Assembly: GCF_008831545.1 (NCBI RefSeq)
Contig: NZ_CP044523.1
Span: 1,674,001-1,738,000 of the forward strand
DNA: 64,000 nt
DNA from: Halorussus halophilus
Lineage (GTDB): Archaea; Halobacteriota; Halobacteria; Halobacteriales; Haladaptataceae
Direction: 5' to 3'
Shown here piece by piece: positions 8,539-17,121 of the stretch. Position 1 is the stretch's first letter; each line of letters begins with the position of its first letter. Made by a program: the position numbers and the translations under genes. The notes beneath the pieces are model-generated. The model worked only from the letters and a program-made list of their open reading frames with translations, was not told where the DNA came from and searched no databases.

Positions 8539-9681
8539 TTACAGTCCCAGTTCGCGGCCGATGACGAGGTGCTGAATCTCGCTCGTCCCTTCGCCGATTT
8601 CCATCAGCTTCGCGTCGCGGAGGAATCGCTGTGGCGAGAAGTCCTCGGTGTAGCCGTAGCCGCCGAGTACTTGGACGGCGTCCTCGGACACTTCGCGGGC
8701 GGATTCGCTGGCGTCGAGTTTCGCCAGCGCGCTCTCGTGGGAGACGGAGTGGCCTTCGTCGTACTTGCAGGCAGCTTTGTGGGTCAGTAGACGCGACCGT
8801 TCGATTTTGCGGTCCATCGAGACGACCTTGTTCCGGATGGCGTCGAACTTCGAGATGGCCTGTCCGAACTGCTCGCGTTCCTTGCTGTAGGACTTGGCGG
8901 CTTCGAACGCGCCCTGTGCGATGCCCGTCGAGAGCGCGGCGATGGAGATGCGACCGCCGTCGAGGGTTTTCTTCGTCTGGTCCCAGCCCTCGCCTTCCTC
9001 GCCGAGCAGACGGTCTTCGCCGACTCGAACGTCGGTCAACTGAATCTCACACGTCGGCGAGGCGTTCAGTCCCATCTTGTCCCAGAGGGTCGTGACCTCG
9101 AAGCCGTCGTCGTTCCGCGGGTCCACGATGAACGTCGAGATACCGTCGTAGCCAGCGTCGGGGTCGGTGACGGCCTTCACGAGGACGCTCCCGGCCTCGC
9201 TGGCGTTCGTGATGAACTGCTTGGTGCCGTTGAGAACCCACTCGTCGCCGTCTTTCTCCGCGGTGGTGTCCATGTCGCTGGCGTCCGAACCACTGCTCGG
9301 TTCCGTGAGTGCCCACGAACCGAGGTACTCACCCTCGGCGAGCGGCTTCAGCCACTGCTCTTTCTGCTCCTCGGTGCCGAACAGTTCGATAGGCTTCGAA
9401 GCCAGCGAGATGTGTGCCGCGTAGGAAAGACCGATAGACCCGGAGACTCGCCCGAGTTCCTCGGTGACGAGTGCGTACATCAACTGGTCGCCGCCGAGGC
9501 CGCCGTACTCCTCGCTGACGGGGACGCCCATCATGTCGAGGTCGGCGAGTTCGTCGAAGATTTCCTCGGGGAACCGGTGTTCCGTCTCGATGTCCTGCGC
9601 GATTGGCTCGATTTCCTCGTCGCAGAACTCCCGGACGGTGTCCCGAATCATCCGATGCTCGTCGGGAAGGTCGAAGTCCAT
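8539..9681 (-). CDS. Acyl-CoA dehydrogenase
   Basis: 380 residues, the standard length for a FAD-dependent acyl-CoA dehydrogenase, which oxidises acyl-CoA to 2-enoyl-CoA. Motifs include GGLGGD, WALTEPSSGSDAS (flavin contact), FVERs-type middle-domain strands, QVLGGYGYTEDFSPQRFLRDAK and the C-terminal GEGTSEIQ with the likely catalytic Glu. The ATG at 9681 gives the classic MDFDLPDEHRMIRDTVREF start; an upstream in-frame extension to 9822 runs into repeat sequence and is rejected. Chain-length or branched-chain preference is not visible, and no electron-transfer flavoprotein genes are adjacent. Confidence 0.92.
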   Translation of the reverse strand: MDFDLPDEHRMIRDTVREFCDEEIEPIAQDIETEHRFPEEIFDELADLDMMGVPVSEEYGGLGGDQLMYALVTEELGRVSGSIGLSYAAHISLASKPIELFGTEEQKEQWLKPLAEGEYLGSWALTEPSSGSDASDMDTTAEKDGDEWVLNGTKQFITNASEAGSVLVKAVTDPDAGYDGISTFIVDPRNDDGFEVTTLWDKMGLNASPTCEIQLTDVRVGEDRLLGEEGEGWDQTKKTLDGGRISIAALSTGIAQGAFEAAKSYSKEREQFGQAISKFDAIRNKVVSMDRKIERSRLLTHKAACKYDEGHSVSHESALAKLDASESAREVSEDAVQVLGGYGYTEDFSPQRFLRDAKLMEIGEGTSEIQHLVIGRELGL

Positions 9682-9735
9682 GCGCAAAATTTGCGCGGGT
9701 CGGGCTATAAAGACTACGCAACGGCAGAGCCGTTG

Positions 9736-9770
9736 CGAGCCTTGGCTCACCTTCGTTCGCCAAGACACCG
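9736..9770 (+). repeat. Short dispersed hairpin module (second copy at 27545-27578, inverted)
   Basis: CGAGCCTTGGCTCAC followed four bases later by TTCGCCAAGACACCG recurs in reverse orientation at 27545-27578 with only a handful of changes. CTTGGC and GCCAAG can form a hairpin. The surrounding gap 9682-9905 also holds CAACGGC/GCCGTTG (about 9718-9734) and a direct repeat AAGACTACGCAACGG (about 9708 and 9811). No gene is seen in this gap. Confidence 0.5.
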
Positions 9771-9905
9771 AAGCAACGAGTTGTTCGAGCCTTCGTTCAC
9801 TGCTTTCACGAAGACTACGCAACGGTGATGCTGTCTAGAGTGGCCGAGGAGAAGTAGATGGCACGATTACTGGGTAGACACGAGACGACGCGAACTCGAC
9901 TGAGC

Positions 9906-10083
9906 TAGCTACTGCCGAAACTGATGAGAAACCGCACAGCACCGTGAGGACCACATTCCTCCCCAACCGACTCACTTCGGTCGTCCACTGGAAGAGCAAG
10001 CTCTTCCAAGCCTTCGGTCTCTACGCTCCCGAAGACCTCGCGCGGACGGTCGAATCACCGTGGAGATTCGACCGCACGCGCCG
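9906..10083 (+). repeat. Structured intergenic repeat, family 1, copy A
   Basis: A conserved block at 9906-9972 (contains GATGAGAAACCGCACAGCACC and ends TCCTCCCCAACCGACT) matches 38044-38120. It is followed by a near-gapless palindrome, GGAAGAGC/GCTCTTCC at 9990-10007. A second hairpin, GGTCGAATC/GATTCGACC at 10048-10073, sits between CCTCGCGCGGAC and GCACGCGCC, flanks also seen in copy B. A 61-codon open frame crosses it but looks accidental. It lies upstream of the kinase gene at 10191. Confidence 0.65.
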
Positions 10084-10190
10084 GGAGGTTAGTGAAGAGA
10101 CACGATTTTCGGGTGATGACGCGCACTGATAGCCGAATCCAAAAAGATGGCGGCGAGACTTTATGCATCGCCCCGACTAACGAAAAGTCG

Positions 10191-11009
10191 ATGAGCATCC
10201 GACGGCTGGTCCGTGGCACTATCGAATGGGACCGCCTCGAAGTCGTCTTCCGGGAAATGGCAGAACGCTACGACCGGTCGGAACTCCGGGTGGAATTTCT
10301 GGACGCCGACAACTGGCTCTCGACGCCCTGCGTGGTCAACGACCAGTGGTTCGTCAAAATCGTGACCGGCCAGAACTCTCTGGTGCATGCGCTGTTCACA
10401 GGAGCGCGAAATCTCGGAGCCTTCACGTCCGGCACCGAGGGCTTCTTCGAACACTTCGCGGACCCGATGGAGATGTGCGAACACGAGTTGGAGGCGACCA
10501 AGCGCATGCGGGAAATCGGCCTGCACGTGCCCGCCCCAATCGAGTCGTTCGAAGTGGATGGCATGGGCGTCCTCGTCATGGAGTACCTGCCGGAGTTCGA
10601 GACGCTGGACGACATCGACGAGGAGCGCGTCGAACACTACGCGCCGGAGGTGTTCGAAGCACTGTCCGCGATGCACGACCACCAACTCGCGCACGGCGAC
10701 TTCCGCGGCGAGAACGTCCTCATCTACGACGAGATTGTCTACTTCATCGACGCGACGAACGTCCGGGAAGACGGCATCGCCGAAGCCCGGTCGTACGACC
10801 TCGCGTGCGCGCTCGCGGCACTCGAACCACTCGTCGGTGCGCGAGACGCCGTCCAAGCCGCCGCCGAACACTACACGCCCGAGGAACTACTCGCGGCCCG
10901 TGAGTTTTTGGACTTCGTGAACATGCGGCCGGACCACGACTTCGACGCCGTGAGCGTGAAGGGGGAAATCGAGAAGTTAGCCGATTCGGAGGACGCGGAC
11001 GGGGAGTGA
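10191..11009 (+). CDS. RIO/Bud32-like serine/threonine protein kinase
   Basis: 272 residues. Kinase landmarks in order: WFVKIV with the beta-3 Lys at about residue 50, a VLVMEYLPE hinge, the catalytic loop HGDFRGENVLI, and YFIDATN in place of the metal-binding DFG. The short single-domain layout with HGDxxxEN and ID matches the RIO/Bud32 side of the kinase superfamily. The ATG at 10191 is supported by a TATA-like TTTATGC at 10160-10166, the correct distance for a leaderless mRNA; a longer in-frame start at 10092 enters the repeat. Substrate unknown. Confidence 0.82.
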   Translation: MSIRRLVRGTIEWDRLEVVFREMAERYDRSELRVEFLDADNWLSTPCVVNDQWFVKIVTGQNSLVHALFTGARNLGAFTSGTEGFFEHFADPMEMCEHELEATKRMREIGLHVPAPIESFEVDGMGVLVMEYLPEFETLDDIDEERVEHYAPEVFEALSAMHDHQLAHGDFRGENVLIYDEIVYFIDATNVREDGIAEARSYDLACALAALEPLVGARDAVQAAAEHYTPEELLAAREFLDFVNMRPDHDFDAVSVKGEIEKLADSEDADGE

Positions 11010-11129
11010 GCGTCGTTCTATTCGTACGAATCCAGACGTGTGAATGCGTAACAATCCACTAGGCGGGAGTAACGTCTGCCGCTAATCGGGTGGCTTTTTT
11101 ACTATGCCCGTCCCAATTTTTGCCAGAGC

Positions 11130-12668
11130 ATGAGCCAGCAAGCCAGCGAGCAACCGTACAAGCACTACATCGGCGGCGAGTGGACAGAAGGCACCGGAGA
11201 CGAGACCTTCGAGAGCGTCAACCCCGCGAACAAGGAGACGCTCGGCGAGTTCCAACGCGGCACCGAGCAGGACGTAGACGACGCCCTCGCGGCCGCGAAA
11301 GAAGCCGAAGACGAGTGGGCAGACCTCTCCTACATCGACCGCGCTGAGTACCTCTGGGACGTCTACCACGAACTCAAAGAGCGCACGGACGAGCTCGGCG
11401 AAGTCATCACGAAGGAGTGCGGCAAGGAGATTTCGGAAGGGAAAGCCGACGTGGTCGAGGCCGCGCACATGGTCGAGTGGGCCGCGGGCAACGCCCGACA
11501 CCCGCACGGCGACGTAGTCCCGTCGGAAATCGGCAGCAAGGACGCCTACATGCGTCGGAAACCACGCGGCGTCATCGGCTGTATCACGCCGTGGAACTTC
11601 CCGGTCGCTATCCCGTTCTGGCACATGGCGCTCGCGCTGGTCGAGGGCAACACCGTCGTCTGGAAGCCCGCAGAGCAGACCCCGTGGTGTGGCCAAATCA
11701 TCGCCGAGATGATGGTGGACGCGGGCATCCCGGACGGCGTCTTCAACATGGTCCAAGGCTTCGGCGACGCCGGAAACGCAATCGTGGAAGACGAACGCGT
11801 CGATACGGTCCTCTTCACCGGCTCGTCCGAAGTCGGTCACAAAATCGCGGGCAAGGTCGGCGGCGAACCCGGCAAACTCGCGGCCTGCGAGATGGGTGGC
11901 AAGAACGGCATCGTCATCACCGAGAACGCGGACCTCGACGTTGCGGTCCACTCCGCGCTGATGTCTTCGTTCAAGACGACCGGCCAGCGCTGTGTCTCCA
12001 GCGAGCGACTCATCGTTCACGAGGACGTGTACGACGAGTTCAAAGAGCGCTACGTCGAACTCTCTCAAGAAGTCTCCGTCGGCGACCCGCTCGACGAGGG
12101 CACCTTCATGGGACCGATGGTCAACGAAGAGCAGGTCGAGAAGTTCGGCAAGTACAACGACCTCGCTCGTAAGGAAGGCGCGAACGTCCTCGTGGACCGC
12201 GAAGAACTCGACGACGAGGAGATTCCGGACGGTCACGAAGACGGCTACTGGGTGGGTCCGTTCGTCTACGAAATCGACTACGACACGGACCTGCGCTGCA
12301 TCAAAGAGGAAGTGTTCGGCCCGCACGTCGCCCTGCTGAAGTACAGCGGCGACATGGACCGCGCGATGGAGATCCACAACGACACGCCGTACGGACTCGC
12401 TGGCGCGGTCATCAGCGAGGACTACCGCCAAGTCAACCAGTTCCGTGACGAGGCGGAACTCGGTCTGGCCTACGGCAACCTGCCGTGCATTGGCGCGGAA
12501 GTTCAGCTTCCGTTCGGCGGCGTCAAGAAGTCCGGCAACGGCTACCCGAGCGCCCGTGAGGCAATCGAAGCCGTCACCGAGCGCACCGCGTGGACGCTCA
12601 ACAACAGCAAGGACATCGAGATGGCCCAAGGTCTCTCCGCGGACATCAAGACCTCGAAGGACGACTAA
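11130..12668 (+). CDS. NAD(P)-dependent aldehyde dehydrogenase
   Basis: 512 residues, a full-length aldehyde dehydrogenase that oxidises an aldehyde to its acid. Key sites are CITPWNFP (substrate/cofactor loop), KPAEQTP, FTGSSEVG, the catalytic Glu in ACEMGGKNG, the nucleophilic Cys in GQRCVSSE, and LPFGGVKKSGNG near the C-terminus. The EMGGKN and long C-terminal tail recall aldehyde dehydrogenases acting on semialdehydes such as 2-oxoglutarate or aminoadipate semialdehyde, but substrate cannot be read reliably. It stands alone between the kinase gene and a convergent HerA-like gene. Confidence 0.9.
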   Translation: MSQQASEQPYKHYIGGEWTEGTGDETFESVNPANKETLGEFQRGTEQDVDDALAAAKEAEDEWADLSYIDRAEYLWDVYHELKERTDELGEVITKECGKEISEGKADVVEAAHMVEWAAGNARHPHGDVVPSEIGSKDAYMRRKPRGVIGCITPWNFPVAIPFWHMALALVEGNTVVWKPAEQTPWCGQIIAEMMVDAGIPDGVFNMVQGFGDAGNAIVEDERVDTVLFTGSSEVGHKIAGKVGGEPGKLAACEMGGKNGIVITENADLDVAVHSALMSSFKTTGQRCVSSERLIVHEDVYDEFKERYVELSQEVSVGDPLDEGTFMGPMVNEEQVEKFGKYNDLARKEGANVLVDREELDDEEIPDGHEDGYWVGPFVYEIDYDTDLRCIKEEVFGPHVALLKYSGDMDRAMEIHNDTPYGLAGAVISEDYRQVNQFRDEAELGLAYGNLPCIGAEVQLPFGGVKKSGNGYPSAREAIEAVTERTAWTLNNSKDIEMAQGLSADIKTSKDD

Positions 12669-12768
12669 GCGCGAGGAAGCGCGCAGAAACCCTTCGCGGT
12701 ACTTCGTCCGACTCCTTTTTCGATTGCGTTCTCGACGGAAAACAGATCAGTCAGGAAATGCTACGAAA

Positions 12769-14349
12769 CTACTCGCCGAGGTCCGGCAACTCTCCGGCGA
12801 CCGTAGAAAGCGCCTCTTGTCTGTCCTCGTCGTCCATCTCGCCGTCTGTCAGCGCCGCGAGCAGGCTCGGCAGAGCGGCGACGTACTCGCCGCCGCCAGC
12901 GTGCTGGACGAAGCCACGCTGGCGAAGCGTGCGGTTGTGACTGTAGGCGATTTCCCGGTCGTCGGTGCCGCCGGTCGCGACGTGGGCGTCCTCAGGAGTC
13001 GCCGGGCCGTCACGGAGGTAGAAGGCCAGCATCCGGCGCTCGACCGGTTCGAGCGCGTCGAGTTGTTCCCGAATCGCGTCGAGTGGGGGTCGGTTTTCGG
13101 CGGTCTCTTCTGATTCGTTCGCTTCCGATTCCGACTCTTGGTTCGCTTCGCCTTCGGCCGTGTCGGTGCCTGTTTTTTTGGTGTCGGTTTCGATATCTGT
13201 GGGAGAGTCGATACGGCCACCGGAATTCGGGACTCCCTGTTGTTCGTACGCGCCGAGGTTCGCCTGCTCGCCGCCGTCGATGTACGGATTCGCGCGCCGA
13301 TTTCTCGACTGGTCGAGCATCGCCTTCGCGAACTTGTCGGCGACTTCTTCCATCTCGCGGGCCTCCCGTAGTTGCCGTTCGAGGTCGGTGATGTGGTTCT
13401 CCTTCTCCTGCAACTCCTTGCGGAGTTCGTCTATCTTGTCCTCGCGCAAACTCTCTTCTTTGCTGATTTCTTTCAGGTCGGAGACGAGATCGTCGCTGAC
13501 GGACTTGAGGTCGGGCCGCTCGAAGTCCTCCAGTCCAGGTGTCGCCCCGGCGTCGAAGGTCTGCTTGCGGTGGAACTGCACGCGTCGGGTCTGCTCGGAC
13601 CAGTCGGTGACGAGGAACCCCTCGCCGTCGCCCATCTCCTCGATGGCTTCCGCGTAGTCGCTGCCGAGAATTCGGCCGACGACCTTGGTATCGTTGTTCC
13701 ACGTGAGGCGGTGCCAGACTAGCCAGTCGCACTGCGTGATGAAGTCCTTCTTCACGTCGGCCGGTCGCTGGCTGATGCCCGCGATGCCGAGACCATGTTT
13801 GCGCCCACGCTTGCCCACCTTGATGAGCATGCGGCCACACTCGTCCAAGCCGCCGCCTTCGGGAATGTACTCGTGGACTTCCTCGACCACCATCAGGAAC
13901 GGCTTCTTCAGCTTCTTCTCTTTGGCAAAGAGCTGTTTAGCAACTGCCGTGAGCAGTTCTTTGCCGTCCTCCTCGTTGAGATACCCCGACACGTCGAGGA
14001 TGATGGGGACGTTGTCCTCCAGTGCCAACTTCGCCAGTTTCCCGGCGTGTTCGGGGTTGACTTGGATGTCACACTCGTCGTCGGCCCCAGCGTGGAGCAG
14101 TTCGTACTCCTCTTTGAGGCCGTAGTACTCGCCGTCCGTGTCTACCAGCATCACCGGATAGCCGCCGTCCAGCAGTTTCTCGGCGATGACGGACATAGTG
14201 TTCGACTTCCCGGACCCCGACTTGCCAGTGACGAATCCGCGACCAGTGAGCAACTCTACGACCGGCATCTCGACGGCGTCCCCCGGTTCGCCGTCTTCGC
14301 CCCCTTGGCCCTCGCTCACCTCTGCGACGTCGATTATCTCCTCGGGCAT
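12769..14349 (-). CDS. HerA-like ATPase (DUF87) with C-terminal winged-helix domain
   Basis: 526 residues. Walker A TGKSGSGKSN is at residues 41-50 and Walker B is FLMVVEEVHEYIP, followed by the KRGRKHGLGIAGISQRP sensor region, all typical of HerA/FtsK-type pumping ATPases. Residues about 290-345 form a charged coiled coil, then an acidic Ser/Glu-rich linker, then a C-terminal helical domain (ERRMLAFYLRDGPATPEDAHVATGG) that looks like a winged helix. HerA proteins usually work with NurA in DNA end resection; no nurA is here, so this is one of the stand-alone haloarchaeal paralogues and its DNA target is unknown. Confidence 0.82.
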   Translation of the reverse strand: MPEEIIDVAEVSEGQGGEDGEPGDAVEMPVVELLTGRGFVTGKSGSGKSNTMSVIAEKLLDGGYPVMLVDTDGEYYGLKEEYELLHAGADDECDIQVNPEHAGKLAKLALEDNVPIILDVSGYLNEEDGKELLTAVAKQLFAKEKKLKKPFLMVVEEVHEYIPEGGGLDECGRMLIKVGKRGRKHGLGIAGISQRPADVKKDFITQCDWLVWHRLTWNNDTKVVGRILGSDYAEAIEEMGDGEGFLVTDWSEQTRRVQFHRKQTFDAGATPGLEDFERPDLKSVSDDLVSDLKEISKEESLREDKIDELRKELQEKENHITDLERQLREAREMEEVADKFAKAMLDQSRNRRANPYIDGGEQANLGAYEQQGVPNSGGRIDSPTDIETDTKKTGTDTAEGEANQESESEANESEETAENRPPLDAIREQLDALEPVERRMLAFYLRDGPATPEDAHVATGGTDDREIAYSHNRTLRQRGFVQHAGGGEYVAALPSLLAALTDGEMDDEDRQEALSTVAGELPDLGE

Positions 14350-14439
14350 CGTTCTTGCTCGCTTCCTTTCGCCCGACCCTCATAACTGTCAGGGCTTCGG
14401 TACCGGTCGACCTCCCCAGTGAGCGTTCCGGTCGGCCCG

Positions 14440-15096
14440 TCACGCCTCGTCGTCTTCTGGACCGACAGTGTTGGCCACGAGCGTCTGGACGGCGCGTCTG
14501 AACCGCTCGGACGCGGCGTTCTGGGAAATGTCGAGGTCGTCCGCGAGGTCGTCGAGCGACTGTTCGCGCGGGATTTCGAGATACCCCGTTTTCAGTGCGT
14601 GTTGTAGCGTCTCCCGCTGGTCGGTGGTCAGCCCGTACTCGTCCTGCTCCTCGTCCGAAATCTCCGCGTAGACGTGGCGCATCTCGAAGTCGATGTCGCG
14701 TTCGCGACAGAACTGATAGAGTCTGTCCAGCGACGAGCGGCCCGGAAAGCTAACGCGAGAGGTCCACCCGTCGTGGGTCGCCGTCAGTTCGTGGACGACG
14801 CCACCTTCCTCGACGACCAGCGGATAGACGCTCGCCTCGAACCCGGAGTCGGCGAGGGCGGCTTTGTACAACCGGCGGGGATACACCTCGGCCACGAGGT
14901 CCACCGAATCGACGGTGGGGTCCGCAGACAGGGCGTCCTCGAAGCGAGCGAAATCACCGCCTTCCGCCCACACGAGGAGGTGACTAGTCCCACCGTCGGT
15001 GACGTCCGAGCGCTCCCACGTTATCTCCATCTCGGGGACCGCCGTCAGTGCGTGCTTGAATATCGGGTTGTCGATGCGAAGCTCTACGATTATCAT
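14440..15096 (-). CDS. Bacterio-opsin activator-type HTH regulator (1 of 3)
   Basis: 218 residues. The C-terminal part, about residues 153-208, is an HTH_10 (Bat-type) domain: LTTDQRETLQHALKTGYLEIPRE followed by LADDLDISQNAASERFRRA, the recognition helix. The N-terminal 150 residues are the haloarchaeal sensor-like module paired with it (MIIVELRI..., ITWERSDV, VYPLVVEEGGVVHELTAT). Two proteins of the same architecture are encoded at 29852-30517 and 30654-31304. The ligand and target genes are unknown. It is separated by 90 bp from the HerA-like gene on the same strand. Confidence 0.85.
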   Translation of the reverse strand: MIIVELRIDNPIFKHALTAVPEMEITWERSDVTDGGTSHLLVWAEGGDFARFEDALSADPTVDSVDLVAEVYPRRLYKAALADSGFEASVYPLVVEEGGVVHELTATHDGWTSRVSFPGRSSLDRLYQFCRERDIDFEMRHVYAEISDEEQDEYGLTTDQRETLQHALKTGYLEIPREQSLDDLADDLDISQNAASERFRRAVQTLVANTVGPEDDEA

Positions 15097-15230
15097 CTGT
15101 ATCGGGTGAAGAGAACCGAATCGGTTGATAGTCGAGCGGACTGTTCGTCCATCAACTAGAGATTGCGCTACTTAAACTGCGGGAGTTTTCCCGCCGCGTA
15201 CTCTTGTCGATTGGGGTCTCCCGTTTGGAT

Positions 15231-15578
15231 ATGGTAGGTGGCAAAGATAGGGGAGCCGAACTCGATACCCTCTTCACCACGCTCGCCGACGAACAGCGCC
15301 GAATACTGGTCTCGTATCTGGCCGACGCGCCGACCGACACGTTCTCGCTGGACGAACTCGTCACGGCACTCGGTCGTCGGACGAAGGGGGAGCACGGGAC
15401 GAGTGACCGCCGCAATATCGAAATCGACCTCCGTCACAAGCAACTTCCCAAACTCGCGGAAGCAGGTATCGTCGAATACGACGTGGACGAGCAAGTAGTC
15501 CAGTATCGACCGTCCGAGTCGTCTGTGGCTACTGCCGACCGAATCCTCTCGTCCGTGGCCGAGTTGCACGCGGACTGA
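15231..15578 (+). CDS. Small winged-helix protein, DUF7344-like
   Basis: 115 residues. LDTLFTTLADEQRRILVSYL, then SLDELVTALGRR, then IEIDLRHKQLPKLAEAGIVEYD is the winged-helix pattern widespread in Halobacteria and now listed, as I recall, under DUF7344. The ATG at 15231 is preferred to an in-frame TTG at 15204. It is transcribed divergently from the Bat-type regulator and convergently with dinB. No effector domain is present, so it probably acts as a plain DNA-binding protein. Confidence 0.75.
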   Translation: MVGGKDRGAELDTLFTTLADEQRRILVSYLADAPTDTFSLDELVTALGRRTKGEHGTSDRRNIEIDLRHKQLPKLAEAGIVEYDVDEQVVQYRPSESSVATADRILSSVAELHAD

Positions 15579-15636
15579 GCCACTGCGCTACCAGTTCTCG
15601 GTCGCAAGGTTAACAGCGGAACCGCCCCGAACCGAC

Positions 15637-17067
15637 TCAGAAGTCCTGTAGCGACGACTGGCCTTCGGGGTCCGTCTCGGCGTCTTCGGAGTCTGTGTCT
15701 GCGTTTGCGTTTGTTCCGGTCGCAGCGTCTGAGGCGTCGGCGTCAGCGTAGTCCTCCAACGTCGGATTTCCCTGTGTATCCCTCTCTGCGGTCCCCTCGG
15801 TGGGGTTCGACGGTTCGCCAACGTCTCCTAAACGCTCCCTATCGTCTTCCGAACGCTCCCCGCCGTCTCCGGACCCGCCCCCATCGACTCCCTCCCACCC
15901 CGAAAGGCTCGCTTGCTCCGCGTCGGCAAAGGAGAGATTCGACACGCGAACGCCGACCTTTCGAACCACGTCGTCCTCGAACTCCGCCAGCAGTTCGAGC
16001 GCGACTTCTTCCACGAGTTCGGGGTCGTCTACCGGCCCTGGGAGCGACTTCGCGCGAGTGTTCACGTCGTACGGCGGCGTCACGGCCTTGATGCCGATGG
16101 TTCGGTACATGACGCCCTTGCGACTCGCGCGGTCGGCGACTGCTTCTGCGAGCGTGCTGACTTGCTCGCGTTTTCGCTCGATGTCGTCCGTGGCTTCGGT
16201 GAACGCCGACTCTCGCGAGAAACTCTTCGGACGACCCCTCGGTGTCACCTCTCGTTCGTCGTCGCCGCGCGCTCGCCGGTACATCTCCGCGCCGCGCTCG
16301 CCGAAACGGTCTTCGAGCGCGCGCCGGTCGGCGTCCGCGAGGTCGCCCGCCGTTTCGATGCCCATCTCACGCAACTCGCGGGCCGTGACTGGGCCGACGC
16401 CGTGAATCTCGGCCACGTCGAGCGGTGCGAGGAACTCCCGCACTTGACCGGGTTCCACGACGACCAAGCCGTCTGGTTTGTCGTGGTCGCTGGCGATTTT
16501 CGCGGCCGACATGTTCGGGGCGACCCCGACGCTCGCGGCGACGCCGACCTCTCGGTCGATTCGATTTTTGACGTGCCGGGCGAATCCTTCCGCGACTTCC
16601 CACGCAGTACGGTCGGTCACGTCGAGATACGCCTCGTCGATGCTCACCTCACGGACGACGTCGGCCGAATCGTGAAGGATTTCTTTGACTTCGGCCGCGA
16701 CCTCCTCGTAGTAGTCGATGTCCACCGGCCGGTAGTAGCCGGTGTCTTCGAGGTCCTCGGGGTCGGATCGCTCTTCATCACCGTCCTCCCCGTCTGCTTC
16801 CGCTCTTCTCGGAAGCCGCTCCAGCGCCGTGCTAATCGCTTGGGCACTCTCGACGCCGTACTCGCGGGCTTCGTAGCTCGCAGTGGCGACCGCGCCGTAG
16901 GTCTCGCCGCCTTCGTAGCCCATGCCGACGACGACTGGTTCGCCCCGTAACTCGGGTTCCCGCCGACGCTCGCAGGCCGCGTAGAAGCAGTCCATGTCCA
17001 CGTGGAGGACGATTCGGTCGGCCCGCTCTTCGTCGCTCGTCCCCGGCAATCGCGGGCCACCGGACAT
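15637..17067 (-). CDS. dinB: DNA polymerase IV (Y-family, translesion), with C-terminal PIP box
   Basis: 476 residues, longer than usual for DinB. Catalytic motifs are HVDMDCFYAACERRREPEL (first Asp) and EVSIDEAYLDVT (Asp-Glu), followed by ASDHDKPDG, helix-hairpin-helix IHGVGPVTARELREMGI, and the little-finger region ending KVGVRVSNLSF. An acidic insertion (about residues 86-110) precedes YYRPVDIDYY. After a disordered, acidic, Thr/Asp-rich tail of about 100 residues the protein ends in QSSLQDF, an exact QxxLxxF PCNA-interacting peptide. The ATG at 17067 gives MSGGPRLPG; longer starts add hydrophobic residues foreign to the family. Confidence 0.92.
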   Translation of the reverse strand: MSGGPRLPGTSDEERADRIVLHVDMDCFYAACERRREPELRGEPVVVGMGYEGGETYGAVATASYEAREYGVESAQAISTALERLPRRAEADGEDGDEERSDPEDLEDTGYYRPVDIDYYEEVAAEVKEILHDSADVVREVSIDEAYLDVTDRTAWEVAEGFARHVKNRIDREVGVAASVGVAPNMSAAKIASDHDKPDGLVVVEPGQVREFLAPLDVAEIHGVGPVTARELREMGIETAGDLADADRRALEDRFGERGAEMYRRARGDDEREVTPRGRPKSFSRESAFTEATDDIERKREQVSTLAEAVADRASRKGVMYRTIGIKAVTPPYDVNTRAKSLPGPVDDPELVEEVALELLAEFEDDVVRKVGVRVSNLSFADAEQASLSGWEGVDGGGSGDGGERSEDDRERLGDVGEPSNPTEGTAERDTQGNPTLEDYADADASDAATGTNANADTDSEDAETDPEGQSSLQDF

Positions 17068-17121
17068 GTTTGGAAGTAGTGAGGCAAGGGAGAATAAAGT
17101 TCGTGGAACGGAGGAAGACAC

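Noticed and set aside
9944-10129. A 61-codon open frame in the family-1 repeat
   Set aside because: It crosses both hairpins, is basic rather than acidic, and has no counterpart reading in copy B.
11082-12629. A 515-codon open frame on the minus strand
   Set aside because: Antisense to a full-length aldehyde dehydrogenase with all catalytic residues present.
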